A stretch of DNA of 64,000 bases, taken from positions 41,678 through 105,677 of the forward strand of contig MCFE01000275.1 in NCBI GenBank assembly GCA_002104905.1. The letters run 5' to 3'. Each line of letters opens with the position of its first letter. Positions within the stretch are counted from its first letter, which is position 1. The position numbers and the translations under genes were made by a program. Positions 1-11,705 of this stretch are shown here, one piece after another. Source of the stretch: Basidiobolus meristosporus CBS 931.73. Taxonomy: Eukaryota > Basidiobolomycota > Basidiobolomycetes > Basidiobolales > Basidiobolaceae. Under the pieces are notes generated by a model that saw nothing but the letters and a program-made list of their open reading frames with translations, was not told where the DNA came from and ran no database searches.

Positions 1-123
1 TTACACCAAGACCATGTAAAAGTATAAATACCACTTTTACATTCAATATATTATTAAGTGAAAACCACATAATCTACTTGTCCTCCCAATCACTTCCAAT
101 ATCTCCAAGACTCTTACAGCACT
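1..123 (-). repeat. LTR-like repeat, copy 1 (cut by window edge)
   Basis: About 120 bp that recur, slightly diverged, at 8985-9103. On the minus strand the unit begins TGCTGTAAGAG and carries a TATTTATA-like element. The TG start and its position just after copia-like coding remnants on the same strand suggest the 5' part of an LTR whose remainder lies left of the window. Assignment to an LTR is inference; the repetition is seen directly. Confidence 0.55.
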
Positions 124-1200
124 TATATTGGCTTCCAAATATGATGAATAACTGCTCAATATGTATAGATTCTGATCTTTGATACCCAAAACAATATGGA
201 CACCATTTTGATTAGTGATCCTGCGTCCAGAATTGTCAAAACAGAAACTGAGTCCTTCAGCTATGGCCTTGCTTATATATAGTGATTCTTGGCTATTTCT
301 GGTCCAAGGAGCACTTCTTTGACAGTAAGTGTATGGCTTCCTTTACTGCTTCTGAGGTTTACTTGTAAGGTTCCTTCTCCAAATGCATTAGGTGTTCAAA
401 TGTCACCCATGAAAACATTCTCAATTGGAATTTCTTAATGTTGAGTAAAAAACATAGCCCCAATCTCCAGTCATATGTTTGCCCAATGCAATAGCTTTGC
501 TGTAGCCAAGCTTGCACTTCCATAAGAAAAAATGCCAGCAGAATACTATTACAATATCTGCTGAAATCCAACCTTCTCAACAATGATACTATTGATATCC
601 AACCTACAAGCTTCATAGTAGACTCAAAGACATGCTCTCCAGGTAAAGACTGGGCCAATGAGCAATCACACCAAATTTTGTAATCAGCTGCTAAATACTT
701 CCACCAAAAATTGCAACTGAAAACTTGAGGCAGGAAAACCAGCTGTATACTAGCTTACCATTCAATGAATTCTAACTTTGAGACTTGTCATAGGGTTAGC
801 TCCACACACAGTCAGACCAGATGCTTGAAGTTACTCTATGACTTATTCATCTGCAAATAAATGGTAATATACACATCATCTTATTTGAAGTAAGATATAT
901 CTAGATTATTTTCTCAAGATGTATTCCAAATTTCAATAATGCACACAACCATCAGCAGATCCTTTGATGGATCATAACAGCATTCAGCTGCTCCTATCAG
1001 CTTGCCCCAACTAAGCTGGCTCAATATACCAGCCAATATCTGCTCACAGCAATACCCCACTTGCATTTCAAACAATGCCAATCCCTGACAGTTCAGTGGC
1101 AGAGGATAAAATGTAGAGGATGTTTGGGAGCCAATTGAGCCCATTGATCCATTGACATGTCCAAGGCCTACAACTGACAGGTATTCCTACTTCTAAGCCA
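124..1200 (-). pseudogene. Degenerate Ty1/copia-like pol remnant
   Basis: Minus-strand translation gives scattered copia-like pieces in the right order. Near 860-880 there is an ITIY segment where the RT YVDD region would be. Near 333-359 there is a SEAVKEAI stretch typical of copia RNase H. The LTR-like repeat then follows at 1-123. Frames are broken by many stops, so this is a relic at best. Only the motif order and spacing support it; a profile search with copia pol HMMs would decide. Confidence 0.3.
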
Positions 1201-3483
1201 AACCAAAGGCCCTAAGGACTCATGCATTTCTTTCTGCAGCCTTATTGAGTCATTGAATAAGCTTGCACAAGATATGTGTGAAGTGGGAGTAAGTGGTAAA
1301 TGCCTTGTGGTCACTACTTGACATTAGTCCCTAGTTACCTGCATGTTGATGGTGGCAATGGAAGCTAGCAAGTGATTGGCATTATTTAGAGGAGTGGGCC
1401 ATTTTTGGATTATGATTGATTGAGTTGAAATGGAGTGGCACTACTTTTGGGTCAACTTTGTTGGAGCAGCTATAAGAAAGCTCTGAGGAAAGCGCAGGAA
1501 GTTGCATTTACAATAAGGAGAAATGTGGGCGGGATTGAATATTGTGGTTACTTCCGGTATTTGATGCAACGGCCCGAACCCAAAGTCCACGAATCACAAC
1601 TCCACCCCGATGAAGGTACTCTATCCGATTAAATGAATAATTAGACGTCCAGGCGACTATTTACAATACTGCAGACAATTAGATCACCACTCCTATTCCC
1701 ATACATGACGAACCCCGGACATTAGCCAGGAATGATTATTTGTTTAGAATTGGCCCGGTTGGAAGTGTGACTACTGCTTCAGGACCCTCAAGCCCCTGAA
1801 GCATATAAGTGCCCTATCCATGCATGTGTTCCCGGCCTCCTTCAATGGGAGTTTGGCGATGCGTTTGTGTGCATTACTATGCAAGGTTCTGATCGGTGTG
1901 AGCACCATAACATCCTTCAAATGCTTTGGATTCAAAGTCAGCAGCAGGTGGGGACAACAAGGCGGTCTAGAGATATATGGGATGGGGGTTGGAGCGAGTA
2001 GGCTCGCCACGACGCATCAGCCAAACGGCTCGTGGGTGAGCGATATTGATTACATTGGCATTATTGCCAGAGGCATACATCATATTGATCAATCAATTAC
2101 CAGGTGGAATCCCCAGTACCGCCAGGAATTTGGGAATGAGTGGGTTTTGCTCCACCACAGACGATCGGGGTGCACGATGCAGATGTAGAACTGACTGCCC
2201 ATTGCAATCCCAACTGTGGGACTGTGTGATTCCACTCCTCGATAAGGGCAAATTACGGGGGCTTCGGATGGCTTAGACATATACCTTCGATCCCATGGTA
2301 CAGTCACCTCTCCTAAGTGGAACGAAGTTAGTTTCATGCTGTCACCAGGTACCTACTGGCAAAATCGGGGATGCGACCGTTGTAGGATGTGCGATTGCGG
2401 CATTCTTGGTCACCAGGGGCGACGAAGAAACGATGAGATGGCAAACCACCGAAAATTACCGAGCACGCCATTGGCCGGTAGTAAAGGGTGTATAGGATTG
2501 ATTTACTTGGGATGGATGGCCAGAGGAGGCCCAAGGGAATCCGAACTGACGGGATCATGATGTCGATGTAAGTGGGCAGTGAACCTCTCAAGCGCAGCCA
2601 GTACAAGCCGGCATTCATGAAGAATGGATCGAGGTTTCGGATGACTTTGCAACCATTAATGGGATCTTGCCAATCCAGTCGCTCCAACCTCCTTCCCACC
2701 TCGCGTATGCTCCCGGAGGCATTCCCGCAATCGGTATTCATCAGGGATTTTCCAAGCTGCCCATTGGCGATGTCGAAGAATAGGGTTGGTGCATACAGGT
2801 ACTACTAGATATCACATCATCGATGCATCAATGCGTCAATAAACAAGCCGCATGCCGATGCATGATACGTGCTCCCTTATTTACCAACAACGGCGGTCTG
2901 TAGTCGTCATCGAGCTGTGATTGATTGCATTTGATAATGGAGGCTGGCTCCATGTAGCGGATGGGAGGGTGATGTGGGTGATTTGTTCGATCTGAACATT
3001 TCTCCGGGCTGTGGAAATGGCCACATCCTGATTGAAGCTGGATAGCATGGAGGACACGCGCCTCACGCTGACAGGCCTGGATGGCACAGGGACATATGGA
3101 TTTGTTCAAGTAGCCAATAGATTTGGTCGGGAATAAGCTCACTGCCGTCGACAAGAGAATGGCTTGACTGGTCTCATAGCCCGATGGCCGATTCCTACTG
3201 AGCACAATCATTCCGTTCCGTCTCGAACGAGAGTAGGCTTCACCGACCGAGATCGAGATAATCTACGCTGTTGGAACGCATGCTTTGGTTGCAGATTGCA
3301 CATGATGCCTACACAACTACAGGTATCATCAGCCATCTATCCTAAGCTAGCATTTGACGTACTACGGCCAAATCGGTCCGCATGGATGACTTCATGCCGT
3401 ACCTGTCATCCATAAATATGCGAGTAGGTGGGTGGGTGCGAAGAGGGCAATTGCCGACATTCACGAATTCCATTAGCCCAGAG
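1201..3483. other. No resolved gene; possible decayed coding DNA on the minus strand
   Basis: Several overlapping short ORFs occur on both strands between 1770 and 3300. The minus strand has coding-like stretches (for example 2334-2741 and 2828-3211) separated by possible GT...AG junctions, but I could not join them into a recognisable protein. An isolated GAHTD string near 1900 resembles a 2OG-oxygenase metal motif, but its surroundings do not support that. No function is assigned. Confidence 0.3.
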
Positions 3484-4254
3484 ATGTCAGTTGCAGTAGT
3501 GCAGGGGGCCAGCAGAGGATTAGGACTGGCGCTGGCCAAGACCCTTCTTTCCAGAACGCAGCTCAGTGTAGTAGCTACCTGTCGTCAGCCCGAGTCATCC
3601 GAAGCAGCCATGCTGCGGTACATAGGGGACCAGACGTTGTCCAAACGGCTAACCATCCTTCCACTTGATGTGACCGACGAAGCAACGATTAGGGCGGCTG
3701 CCAAGCAAGTCCAATACACCTATGGCGACAAGCCAGTCAAACTTTTCTTGAATGTTGCAGGGATTCTTCACGCAGAAAAGGCGATCGAGCAAATGGATAT
3801 GCATGCGGCATTGGAGACATTCCAAATCAATACTCTAGGCCCCATGGCGTCGGCCAAGCACTTTGTCCCGCTGCTGTGTCAAGACGCAAATCCAGAAGAT
3901 CCTTTTCTTGGAGAGTTCTCCGTATTCGCCTCGATTTCGGCACGTGTCGGGTCGATAGGGGATAACAGGTTGGGTGGTTGGTACTCTTACAGATGCAGCA
4001 AGGCTGCTGTAAACCAATTCACCAGGACTCTGTCCCGGGAGTTCAACAACCGGAAGCGGAAATCACTTGCCGTCAGTCTTCACCCTGGCACCGTGGATAC
4101 AGGCCTCTCGGCACCATTCCAGGCCAACATCGCAAAAAGCAGCCTCTTCACGCCCGACGTGGCAGCAAATCACCTCTTTCAAGTGCTGCAACAATTGAGC
4201 GCCCGTCATAACGGCAGGTTCCTTGCCTGGGATGGTAAAGAGATCGAGTACTGA
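3484..4254 (+). CDS. Short-chain dehydrogenase/reductase (C-factor-like SDR)
   Basis: A 256-residue single-exon classical SDR, predicted to be a cytosolic NAD(P)-dependent oxidoreductase. The Rossmann nucleotide-binding motif GASRGLG lies at residues 8-14. An NVAG motif replaces the more common NNAG. The catalytic set is a Ser in the ASIS strand followed by Y-R-C-S-K (YxxxK), and PGTV follows as in the family's PG motif. The size matches the C-signal/CsgA-like branch of fungal SDRs. An in-frame ATG lies 102 bp upstream (3382), but the 34 residues it would add are not SDR-like, so I start at 3484, right before the first beta strand. The substrate cannot be read from the sequence. The gene stands alone among decayed DNA. 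Confidence 0.85.
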   Translation: MSVAVVQGASRGLGLALAKTLLSRTQLSVVATCRQPESSEAAMLRYIGDQTLSKRLTILPLDVTDEATIRAAAKQVQYTYGDKPVKLFLNVAGILHAEKAIEQMDMHAALETFQINTLGPMASAKHFVPLLCQDANPEDPFLGEFSVFASISARVGSIGDNRLGGWYSYRCSKAAVNQFTRTLSREFNNRKRKSLAVSLHPGTVDTGLSAPFQANIAKSSLFTPDVAANHLFQVLQQLSARHNGRFLAWDGKEIEY

Positions 4255-6133
4255 TCGTGCCAAGCGATGATAACTACAGTCGGCCTCGTATTTCGATGGC
4301 CGTATACAACTAGGATAGGTGGATCAGCAAGTACAAGATATCATACAGTTACCCAAAAAAGAGGACGATCCAATCATGGAGCATGAGCCATAGACTAACC
4401 CCCTCTATTTACAGCCGTTTTTGTGGCCTTTTTTGTTCGAATGATCATTCCGGTGTCGGTGTCGGTGTCCCCATGGTTTTGGGCCAAGCAATTGCTAAGG
4501 CAATGCCCTTCATTAGAATGTGTAAGGTTAGCTTCACGGGCTGTCGTGGAGGCAGTAATGATCAGCGGTATACTGCGTGCCTGTGTTGCGCCTTAGCGGT
4601 ATTGAGGCTCGCCCTTATTTGTGCTAATAAATTGAGTATACGAAGTGCAGCCGTCCATCCCTCTTGACCCATCATTGCACGCCCTGTCCCAAAAAAAGCA
4701 AACAAAGCAGTAACAGGGTGCCTCGGCATGTTGCCTGGCCGCCTGCACACATTGAATTCACTGGATGCATGAGTAGCCCATAACCAATCAGGTCCAGCCC
4801 ATCGCCCACTCAAAGGATGTGTAACGTGTGTTGTGGCCTGATGCCTAGCGTCGGACCGAATCACATCTGGCGATGTTCGCACCAACAGGTGTAGTGCGTT
4901 TGGGAATCTCACAGATCATGGACTCCCAAATCGCTCCAATGGACCGATCTATTAATAGCAATGGTGAGCCTGGTGCGTTTGGGTTACCTAGGTTACAACC
5001 ATGGGTGGGAGGGGTCTCTGTAGGTAAAATCCTTGATCGGAGTCATGCTCATCTGGCGTATTGGGTGCAGGAACTTTCCACAATCGAGCTAAAATAGAGT
5101 TAGAGATGCTCAAACATCGTGGTCACCAGCATGTCTGAGCTCGGCTTATACTGGTTTAATATGACCAGATGTAGTGTCTCGCAGGAGAACCCAGGAATAG
5201 TGCAATGACCTTGATGTCTCATTTGGCCATGGGATTGAGATTGAAGTCAGACCACGAGGCAAGTCATATTAACACAATCTTGGCGATGCTAAGGCATAAT
5301 GCAGTGGCCCTCGATTCTTTTGTTGGTGTGTGCGGCTCAAATTAAAGGCTGGGCTTTGTCTCAGGGTCAAAATATGCCAGAGTTGCTAATAGCCGATTTG
5401 AAACCCTCCTCGTATCAGCTACATCATAGTATTAACAAGGTTGCCGCGCTATAACTAAATAAACCCTAGGCCATTGGATAGGCCACTTCGGACTGGTGAT
5501 TGGTGAGGATCTTGGCTATTATGTGTACACCCCTTTGTCTTGCGTATCATCCACTTCTCGCTGTGGATGCAATCCCATATTGATACCCATCTCCGCCCAG
5601 CATGAACAATAGGCTTGAGTTTCCATGGAAGCACGGCATTCTGGTCCAAAGTCAGTGAAGTGGCCTGGCCAAATCTTCACACGGTAACCTTTGTCATAGT
5701 TGTGAATGTGTGCATGTTTCTTTCTGCACTTTACAAAGCTAATGTGTGACACCCATTGTATTCTGGACAAGTTCATATTAAATATCTAGACTGGTATCCA
5801 TTCAATTTATTGCTAGGGGTTGTCATTGGTTCTCTACCACTGATAAAGGTTTTTGGTCCCGTCCTACATAACAAAGAATCATCTTCATAAAGGAGGGAAC
5901 TTGTTTGAAGGGCCATTTTAATCGCAGCAAGGGCTGTACTACCCACTTTCGATTCTCCTATTCAGTCCACGTTCCTCTCCAATTTAGAAATCCGAACCCC
6001 CAATATGTATGGAAACCATTACTTCCCGATAATTATTCAGCAAGGGAAGCTTTATATCGATGCTTTAGGAAATCCCATCGTATTACGGTGCAAGTAGGAG
6101 AAATACCTGCAGTATGAGTGCAGCCTGGTATGC
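4255..6133. other. Gene-free stretch
   Basis: Only short, overlapping ORFs on both strands with no recognisable motif. I see no RNA gene or clear repeat apart from a small GGTGTC triplication near 4455. This may hold the downstream region of the dehydrogenase gene and decayed sequence. Confidence 0.4.
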
Positions 6134-6141
6134 TATAAATA
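6134..6141 (+). promoter_or_regulatory. TATA box upstream of the small ORF at 6234
   Basis: TATAAATA, 93 bp before the ATG at 6234. Its sequence and placement fit a core promoter for that ORF. This is a motif match only. Confidence 0.4.
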
Positions 6142-6233
6142 CCTCCTGACGGGCCTGTCGCTGTTGGCTTAACCATCCTCTCCAACCTCATCATAAAATT
6201 CATTCGCATCACCTTAGGCCATTCCAGAACAGA

Positions 6234-6500
6234 ATGCTTTGTATCTATCGACTCTTTACGTTCAAACGCCATTCTAAATCAGGCTCTAAACAGAATGCTG
6301 GTTATACCTGTTTGCACAGCCTGGATTACGAGACCTACTCGACAGAGATTGCCAGGCAGGAACTAGAGACATTCATAGCCTCTCCCGCGGTCGATGCGTA
6401 CCCTGATGAACAGAAAATCGAGTTTGTGAGACTAGCCGAGCTTCTTGATCAAAGTTATCAACAATTCTTCGCTGACACCACCCACATCCTCAGCTGTTAA
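6234..6500 (+). CDS. Small hypothetical protein (88 aa)
   Basis: An ATG-initiated ORF of 88 residues behind a TATA box. The first 23 residues are basic. The rest (about 30-88) is acidic and predicted helical, rich in Glu, Gln, Leu and Phe. I recognise no family. A potential splice acceptor (TTGCACAG) within the ORF at about 6320 leaves open that the second half is the terminal exon of a longer gene. It is isolated from other genes. Confidence 0.35.
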   Translation: MLCIYRLFTFKRHSKSGSKQNAGYTCLHSLDYETYSTEIARQELETFIASPAVDAYPDEQKIEFVRLAELLDQSYQQFFADTTHILSC

Positions 6501-8452
6501 CCTCTCGAGCCCGCTAAGCGAAGTCCACTCCTAAATAAGCCACATCTCCTCATGCAAAACCTTTGTAGTTAAAGCAATGTATATCATACAAATCACTTTC
6601 CTTTCGGTGGATGATAACCCAAGCCAGCTCCACTTATTCTTACGTCGTGTATATAGCCAGCCAACGATACCTCTGTGTTTATTATTGATATATAAATCCC
6701 TATAGAACTGTTGCTTGACTTCAAGCCTTGCAAATACCACTGAAATAAATTCTCAACCTTCACCATGAACCACGATTTACCTGGACGTGCCTTCGATTGA
6801 TCCCCTTATGCTGTTCATCTGCGTCAAGAGCGGATTACTCATTTCCAGCATCCCTTGGATGGGTCCCAGTCCTCCTATTCCACCATCTCCGGTGCCCAAT
6901 GTGCGTGAGCATGTGTGTTGAATTCGGACAATTGATCCTGCATTTGAATTCGGAGGTTTAGCGTGTAACACATGCCATGCGCTAGCACTCCCCACTCGGT
7001 ATTGATGATAGAACTTCTACAGTAAGGTTTGGTTCCATAATATGAAATTCTGGAATGAGTGGAGGTTGAACAACGTGACCCGGGAACTCCGATTTCGAGG
7101 TTTCATGATGAAACACGGTTTCCTTAATCATCATCCAACCAAAGATCTCGGAGACAGTGATTTGGGGTATGCTCTATATAGGTGATCTGAGGGTTCCCTG
7201 ATTATATTGGAGCTTGCATCCCTAAATTGCATATATGTGGACAGATGAAGCTTGCCAATCTAATTGTGGAATATAATCTTTGCGGAGCTGATGGATCATC
7301 AAGGGCCGACGTGACTGATCCCACCCATGGCCCATCTACGGAGTGGTTCAACACTAGCGTGCGCTGGAAGGAGGTCCAGCCTTGCAAAAGGTGCGACAGT
7401 TGATTTACTCTAGGTGCAATCTGGCAGGCGAGTCAGATTATGTTAGCTAGATTCCAGAATTTTGATCCAAGCATAGGAAACTTCGATGGGACAATCGGCT
7501 AGATTTCGCAACGCGGTGCGTACAGGCTATAATACACATTATTTACTGTTCTGGCAAAAATCAAGGCTGGCATGTACGATATTCCGTTGTGTGGGCCAGA
7601 ACCCATTTGCCATGGAGTTTGTCGTTTGAGGAAAACCCGGACATTTGCTGACTTGACAAGGCGACGTGCAGCTGCCGAAGCCTGATCACAGATAGGGTGA
7701 CTTCTAAACAGCTTTGGAGATTCTGAGCATTTAAGTGCTGTGTAAGCATTAAAACCCGGTTGTTGTTTGAAAAATCATGCGATTGTATTATACTACATAA
7801 AAATCTGTAAAGCTCACCGCTTGGTGACGCGCTGGTTTTTAATCTATCTAAGAAACACTGGCAACTCTGCATAGCGTGATGGTCAAGTGCTCTGGATTCT
7901 TCCCATCACATGAACCGAACCTGTCATTGTCAAGTTTGCAAAGGCTTTGCTTCTTACTGGGAGATAAATTCAACATTTACAATTTCCATTTGCAGGGGCG
8001 TATTATATATAGGTGCTCAAAAGCCGGATTCTTCTCTGTAGATGATATGATGGTGGAGAATCCAGTATTTCTCACCAAGCTTGAACAGTATTTGAACGTC
8101 AAAAAAATAGTGAGATAACTGCTGTACAACCTCTGCGTTCGAGATAATCTAGACTTTACAGAGAGCTGAGTGCTACCAAATACTTTTGAATCAAGGCGTT
8201 ACTTCCGAGGCGAATATATAGTAGTATTTCCACATGTATGTTGTGTATAAAGGTTAATTAGTCTCCAAGATGTGTATTTATCCTCTAATGCATTCAAGCT
8301 GGACAAAGCTACCCAATTTGTATCCCGCAGTGGCACCAATACAATTGCATGATCCATTGTTGATAAAGCTGCAGCAACCACGGTAATTCTGGAGCCCGGC
8401 CCAGTATCGTGGATGTATTAGCCACTAATAAACTAGATTCTAAATAGATAAC
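6501..8452. other. Gene-free stretch
   Basis: AT-rich sequence. Unrecognised ORFs of about 100 aa (minus, 7561-7872) and 80 aa (plus, 7876-8118) do not resemble known families. No tRNA or transposon motif was seen. Confidence 0.35.
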
Positions 8453-9103
8453 TGTTGGGTCTACACTGTCATTAGGATGGTACTCTCCATGTATTTCTTG
8501 TCTGCATGGTCAGGCGACGGAATGTGGCCCATGGGGAAACTTAGTGCAATATGGTGCACTATCAATGAAGATGTGAAAGAGCATTGCTCAAAGTGGTGAT
8601 TTGTATACACCATCTGATGTGTTGATGGCAAAACATGTAAATTTTGTAATTACACCTAAGTATTCCATTAGCTTGGTCACTTGGATTGTAGTGTATGAAT
8701 CTTGGAATGTCTTGCATAAACTCTCAGTTGGGATTTACTTGTAATATTTTACTAAAATATTAGGTACCCCTTGTTGTAAAAATTCGGAATTCCACCTAAA
8801 TATTCACCTAACTTAGTCACTTAGATCATTACCTTCAAATCCTAGAGAATACTGACCAAATTCCTTGTCGGGATTTACTTAGAATATTTACCCAGAACAT
8901 GAAAATCAGATAAGTTGTCCAAACAGCTCCAAACTTTGCACACATGTTCTTGGGACCTTCCTTAACCTATTCTACGTGTTTGTAATGCCAAGACCATGTA
9001 AAAGTATAAATACTACTCTTACATTCAATAAATCATTAAGTGAAAACCACATAATCTACTTGTCCTCCCAATCACTTCCAATATCTCCAAGACTCTTACA
9101 ACA
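8453..9103 (-). repeat. Candidate solo LTR related to the repeat at window start
   Basis: The block is bounded by TGTTG on the left and CAACA on the right, as expected of an LTR. Its right 120 bp match the repeat at 1-123. Internally it holds two diverged direct repeats of about 130 bp (about 8645-8776 and 8777-8905) sharing a CACCTAA-TATTC, GTCACTT and GGGATTTACTT pattern. No flanking target-site duplication is visible, so the left border is uncertain. Confidence 0.45.
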
Positions 9104-9111
9104 CCCCTAAC

Positions 9112-9314
9112 ATGAAAACTTGCTAAATTTTCCAGAGGCCCCTAATCCTGCATACATGCACTTGGGATCTCTCTCAGCTTGTTTTACATGCTTGGTTTGC
9201 CAAAACTATTCAAAAGTATCAATAATACTTTACACTCAATAGACTATTGAGTGAAACTCACAAAATTTGTTTGCTCTGCCAATCACTCCCAATACCTCTA
9301 AAGCTCTTACAACA
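9112..9314 (-). repeat. Tandem diverged copy of the LTR-like end
   Basis: This unit of about 205 bp repeats, at lower identity, the unit ending at 9103. Both begin with CATGAAAA and share an ACATG-CTTGGGA stretch, an AAAAGTAT-AATA-TACT segment, AATCACT-CCAATA-CTC and a CTCTTACAACA end. It looks like a second, older LTR end next to the first. Confidence 0.5.
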
Positions 9315-11666
9315 AAACCAAGACATGTAGTGAATATATGTCCCAGGTTGTATGTAACTCAGCTCATAGAAGGCTGTTTAGGAGGCTTAGACTGCAAATA
9401 TACACAATGGTCATTTTCTTGCAAGGATTTCTCACAAAAAAGCTACAAATACCTGATGATAGTGTGGAAATCAGTATTAAGGGTACAGCTCTGAAATTTA
9501 TCATTCTATAGAATTAGAAATGAATAATGACATGGTATACATGTACTCCTAGTTGTCCTGTGTATATACAAAATACAAAGCACAGCCACGTGCTCATTGA
9601 ATCTATTAAAAAGAATAGAATGTTCTAGTAAGTGGCATTACTAGAAGAAGAAATAGTTCTTTTTAAATTTCCATGCAGTTACTGTGAGTGAGCGCTGTCT
9701 CTGCTATGAGAGGAACTAGGTTGTGGCAAACATCAGAAGCAGGATATATAGAGGTAATTAGAGTAGTTACCTGTAAGATGAAAGCATTGATAGTATCAAT
9801 GCCATCATAAAAGCTGCACATAATGGTGTAGTTGCCATTATAGTTGCAAGACATTGAATAATAGAGAAATACGATGTTGAAAGGAGGATTCAAGTCCCAG
9901 AGATTTCATGCTATACTACACTTGGTACTACTTTGTTTGAGGAAATAGAGGCAAATGCACATGGAACTGTAAATATTCGATGTAAACAATGGCAGGGAAT
10001 GGGAATTCTTCGGAAATTCTCACAAGATAATCACTTTGCTAAATTGGCTCGTACTCACGCTACTTTGAAGTTAGGTAGGAGCTCGTAGCAAACGGCCAAA
10101 TGGATATGGGGTAACCTATCGCCATGTCCATTGATGAATTACGAACTGTCCAGTTGAGAAAGTGGAATATGTCTATTGAAGTTGGTATGGACAGTGTTCA
10201 ATCAGCTGAAATGTTGTGTATTCTTACTCTGCCTTCGTTGTACTGGAGCCATCCAAGGAATGGATCTTTCCAAAAAAAACGCCGGATTGAGCTTTTCGCA
10301 CCCATTCCCATCCTAGTTCAAGCGTGTGCTACACCAAGTTCAACAAGCCTACCAAGGCCTCGTTCTAATCCCCTTCGAAGCAAATGGCGTGATGTATCTC
10401 TGTTCAGGTTAGGAAGGTTGGTTGCGATATAAAGTGGCCTCAATAGGACCTATATGAAGCTTGAACCGGTCGTGGATAATGTTAGCCATTCGAATGTCTC
10501 GGATTCTACTCGAAACTGCCTTAATGTGGCTCTGTTTCAGTCCCGACCTCCAAAGAACATGTATCTATGATACTATGAATGCATAGTGTGGTAAGTGAGG
10601 ATTCGTTTTTGCTGGTGGGAAAAGTAGATAGGACAATGAACGAATCAGGATGCTTCTACGAATGTTAAATCCAGTTAGCTTCGTGTTTTTGCGCTTTTAA
10701 AGCAACTTCGGGATTCTCAGTTAACCAACTGAATAAAGCACGTATAGAAGTACTCACGATATTCATCATGTGATAAATCGATCGGCAGTACACAAAACGT
10801 CGTGAATATTCGCGGTGATGAAATCTAGCAAAGCCCAATCTCTCTAGCTTGGCCTCACTCCGCCTGCAGTTGAGAACTGGTTAACAGTAAATTACCTTTA
10901 TAACGACGCTTTGCGGAGCAGAGAACATGGTAGCTGCTCTTTTTGTGACAAAGTGACTGACGCAGGTCACCCATGCTTCCTTTCGTTACCTATTGATGTT
11001 CATATTATTGCTTGAAGAGAAACCTCGGGTGTTGGTGAGCATATCAAGCTGGATACTTTGTAGCCGAATCAGGTCGCTACTGAGCAACTATACTACTGTT
11101 AGTAGAAATGCATTACATGACATATGCATGGTGAGTAGCTTGGATCCTGTTGAATCGCTACCTGGAACCGGTTCGGTTTTCAAAGCATCAGCTACAGCAT
11201 AGCGTCTACTCACGATTAAAATCAGCCAGACCATGGACAAGGATAGAAATACCAGAAATCGAAACAGTCCATGATCTTCTCGTGCTGGTATTCATTTATG
11301 ATTATCTGGTACAACAGTGACATGTTTGGCAAACGCAAGTGACCTTGTGCCCTTTAGGGCAAGATCTGTTAAGCTTGGTATGGTTTTGGCAAATGATCGT
11401 ACATGCTAATCACGTTATTTGGGTTATATTTGTATTTTCAAGCCATTGGCGAGGGGAAATTTCTCAGACCTTTCCCATTTTGAGGATCTATGAGAAATTA
11501 CTGTACCTTTCTAAAACAAGTTAGCCATTCGTAAGGAATCGCTTGCTACTAGGCAACACTCATGGAAACGTATATCAAATACAATCAGTATTGTAATAAC
11601 GGCTGGAGAGAGATAACGACACTACATCGATTGCGGTGCCCATTCGACATACAAAAGAGCAACAAC
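9315..11666. other. Gene-free stretch upstream of carboxypeptidase gene 1
   Basis: AT-rich, with short ORFs on both strands (for example plus 10124-10432) that show no family motif. The last few hundred bases would contain the distal promoter of the carboxypeptidase gene. Confidence 0.4.
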
Positions 11667-11673
11667 TATAAAA
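11667..11673 (+). promoter_or_regulatory. TATA box of carboxypeptidase gene 1
   Basis: TATAAAA, 33 bp before the ATG at 11706. This spacing implies a very short 5' leader and argues against the in-frame upstream ATG at 11562 as the start. Confidence 0.55.
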
Positions 11674-11705
11674 TTCCAACGAATGCCCAGGGTATTCCCA
11701 TCAAA

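Noticed and set aside
1880-1930. GAHTD motif on the minus strand resembling a 2OG-Fe(II) oxygenase
   Set aside because: The flanking frame has several stops and no second His or RxS motif in a plausible place. The short string can occur by chance.
11562-11705. Upstream ATG extending carboxypeptidase 1 by 48 residues
   Set aside because: The TATA box lies between this ATG and the signal peptide start, and the added residues would bury the signal peptide.
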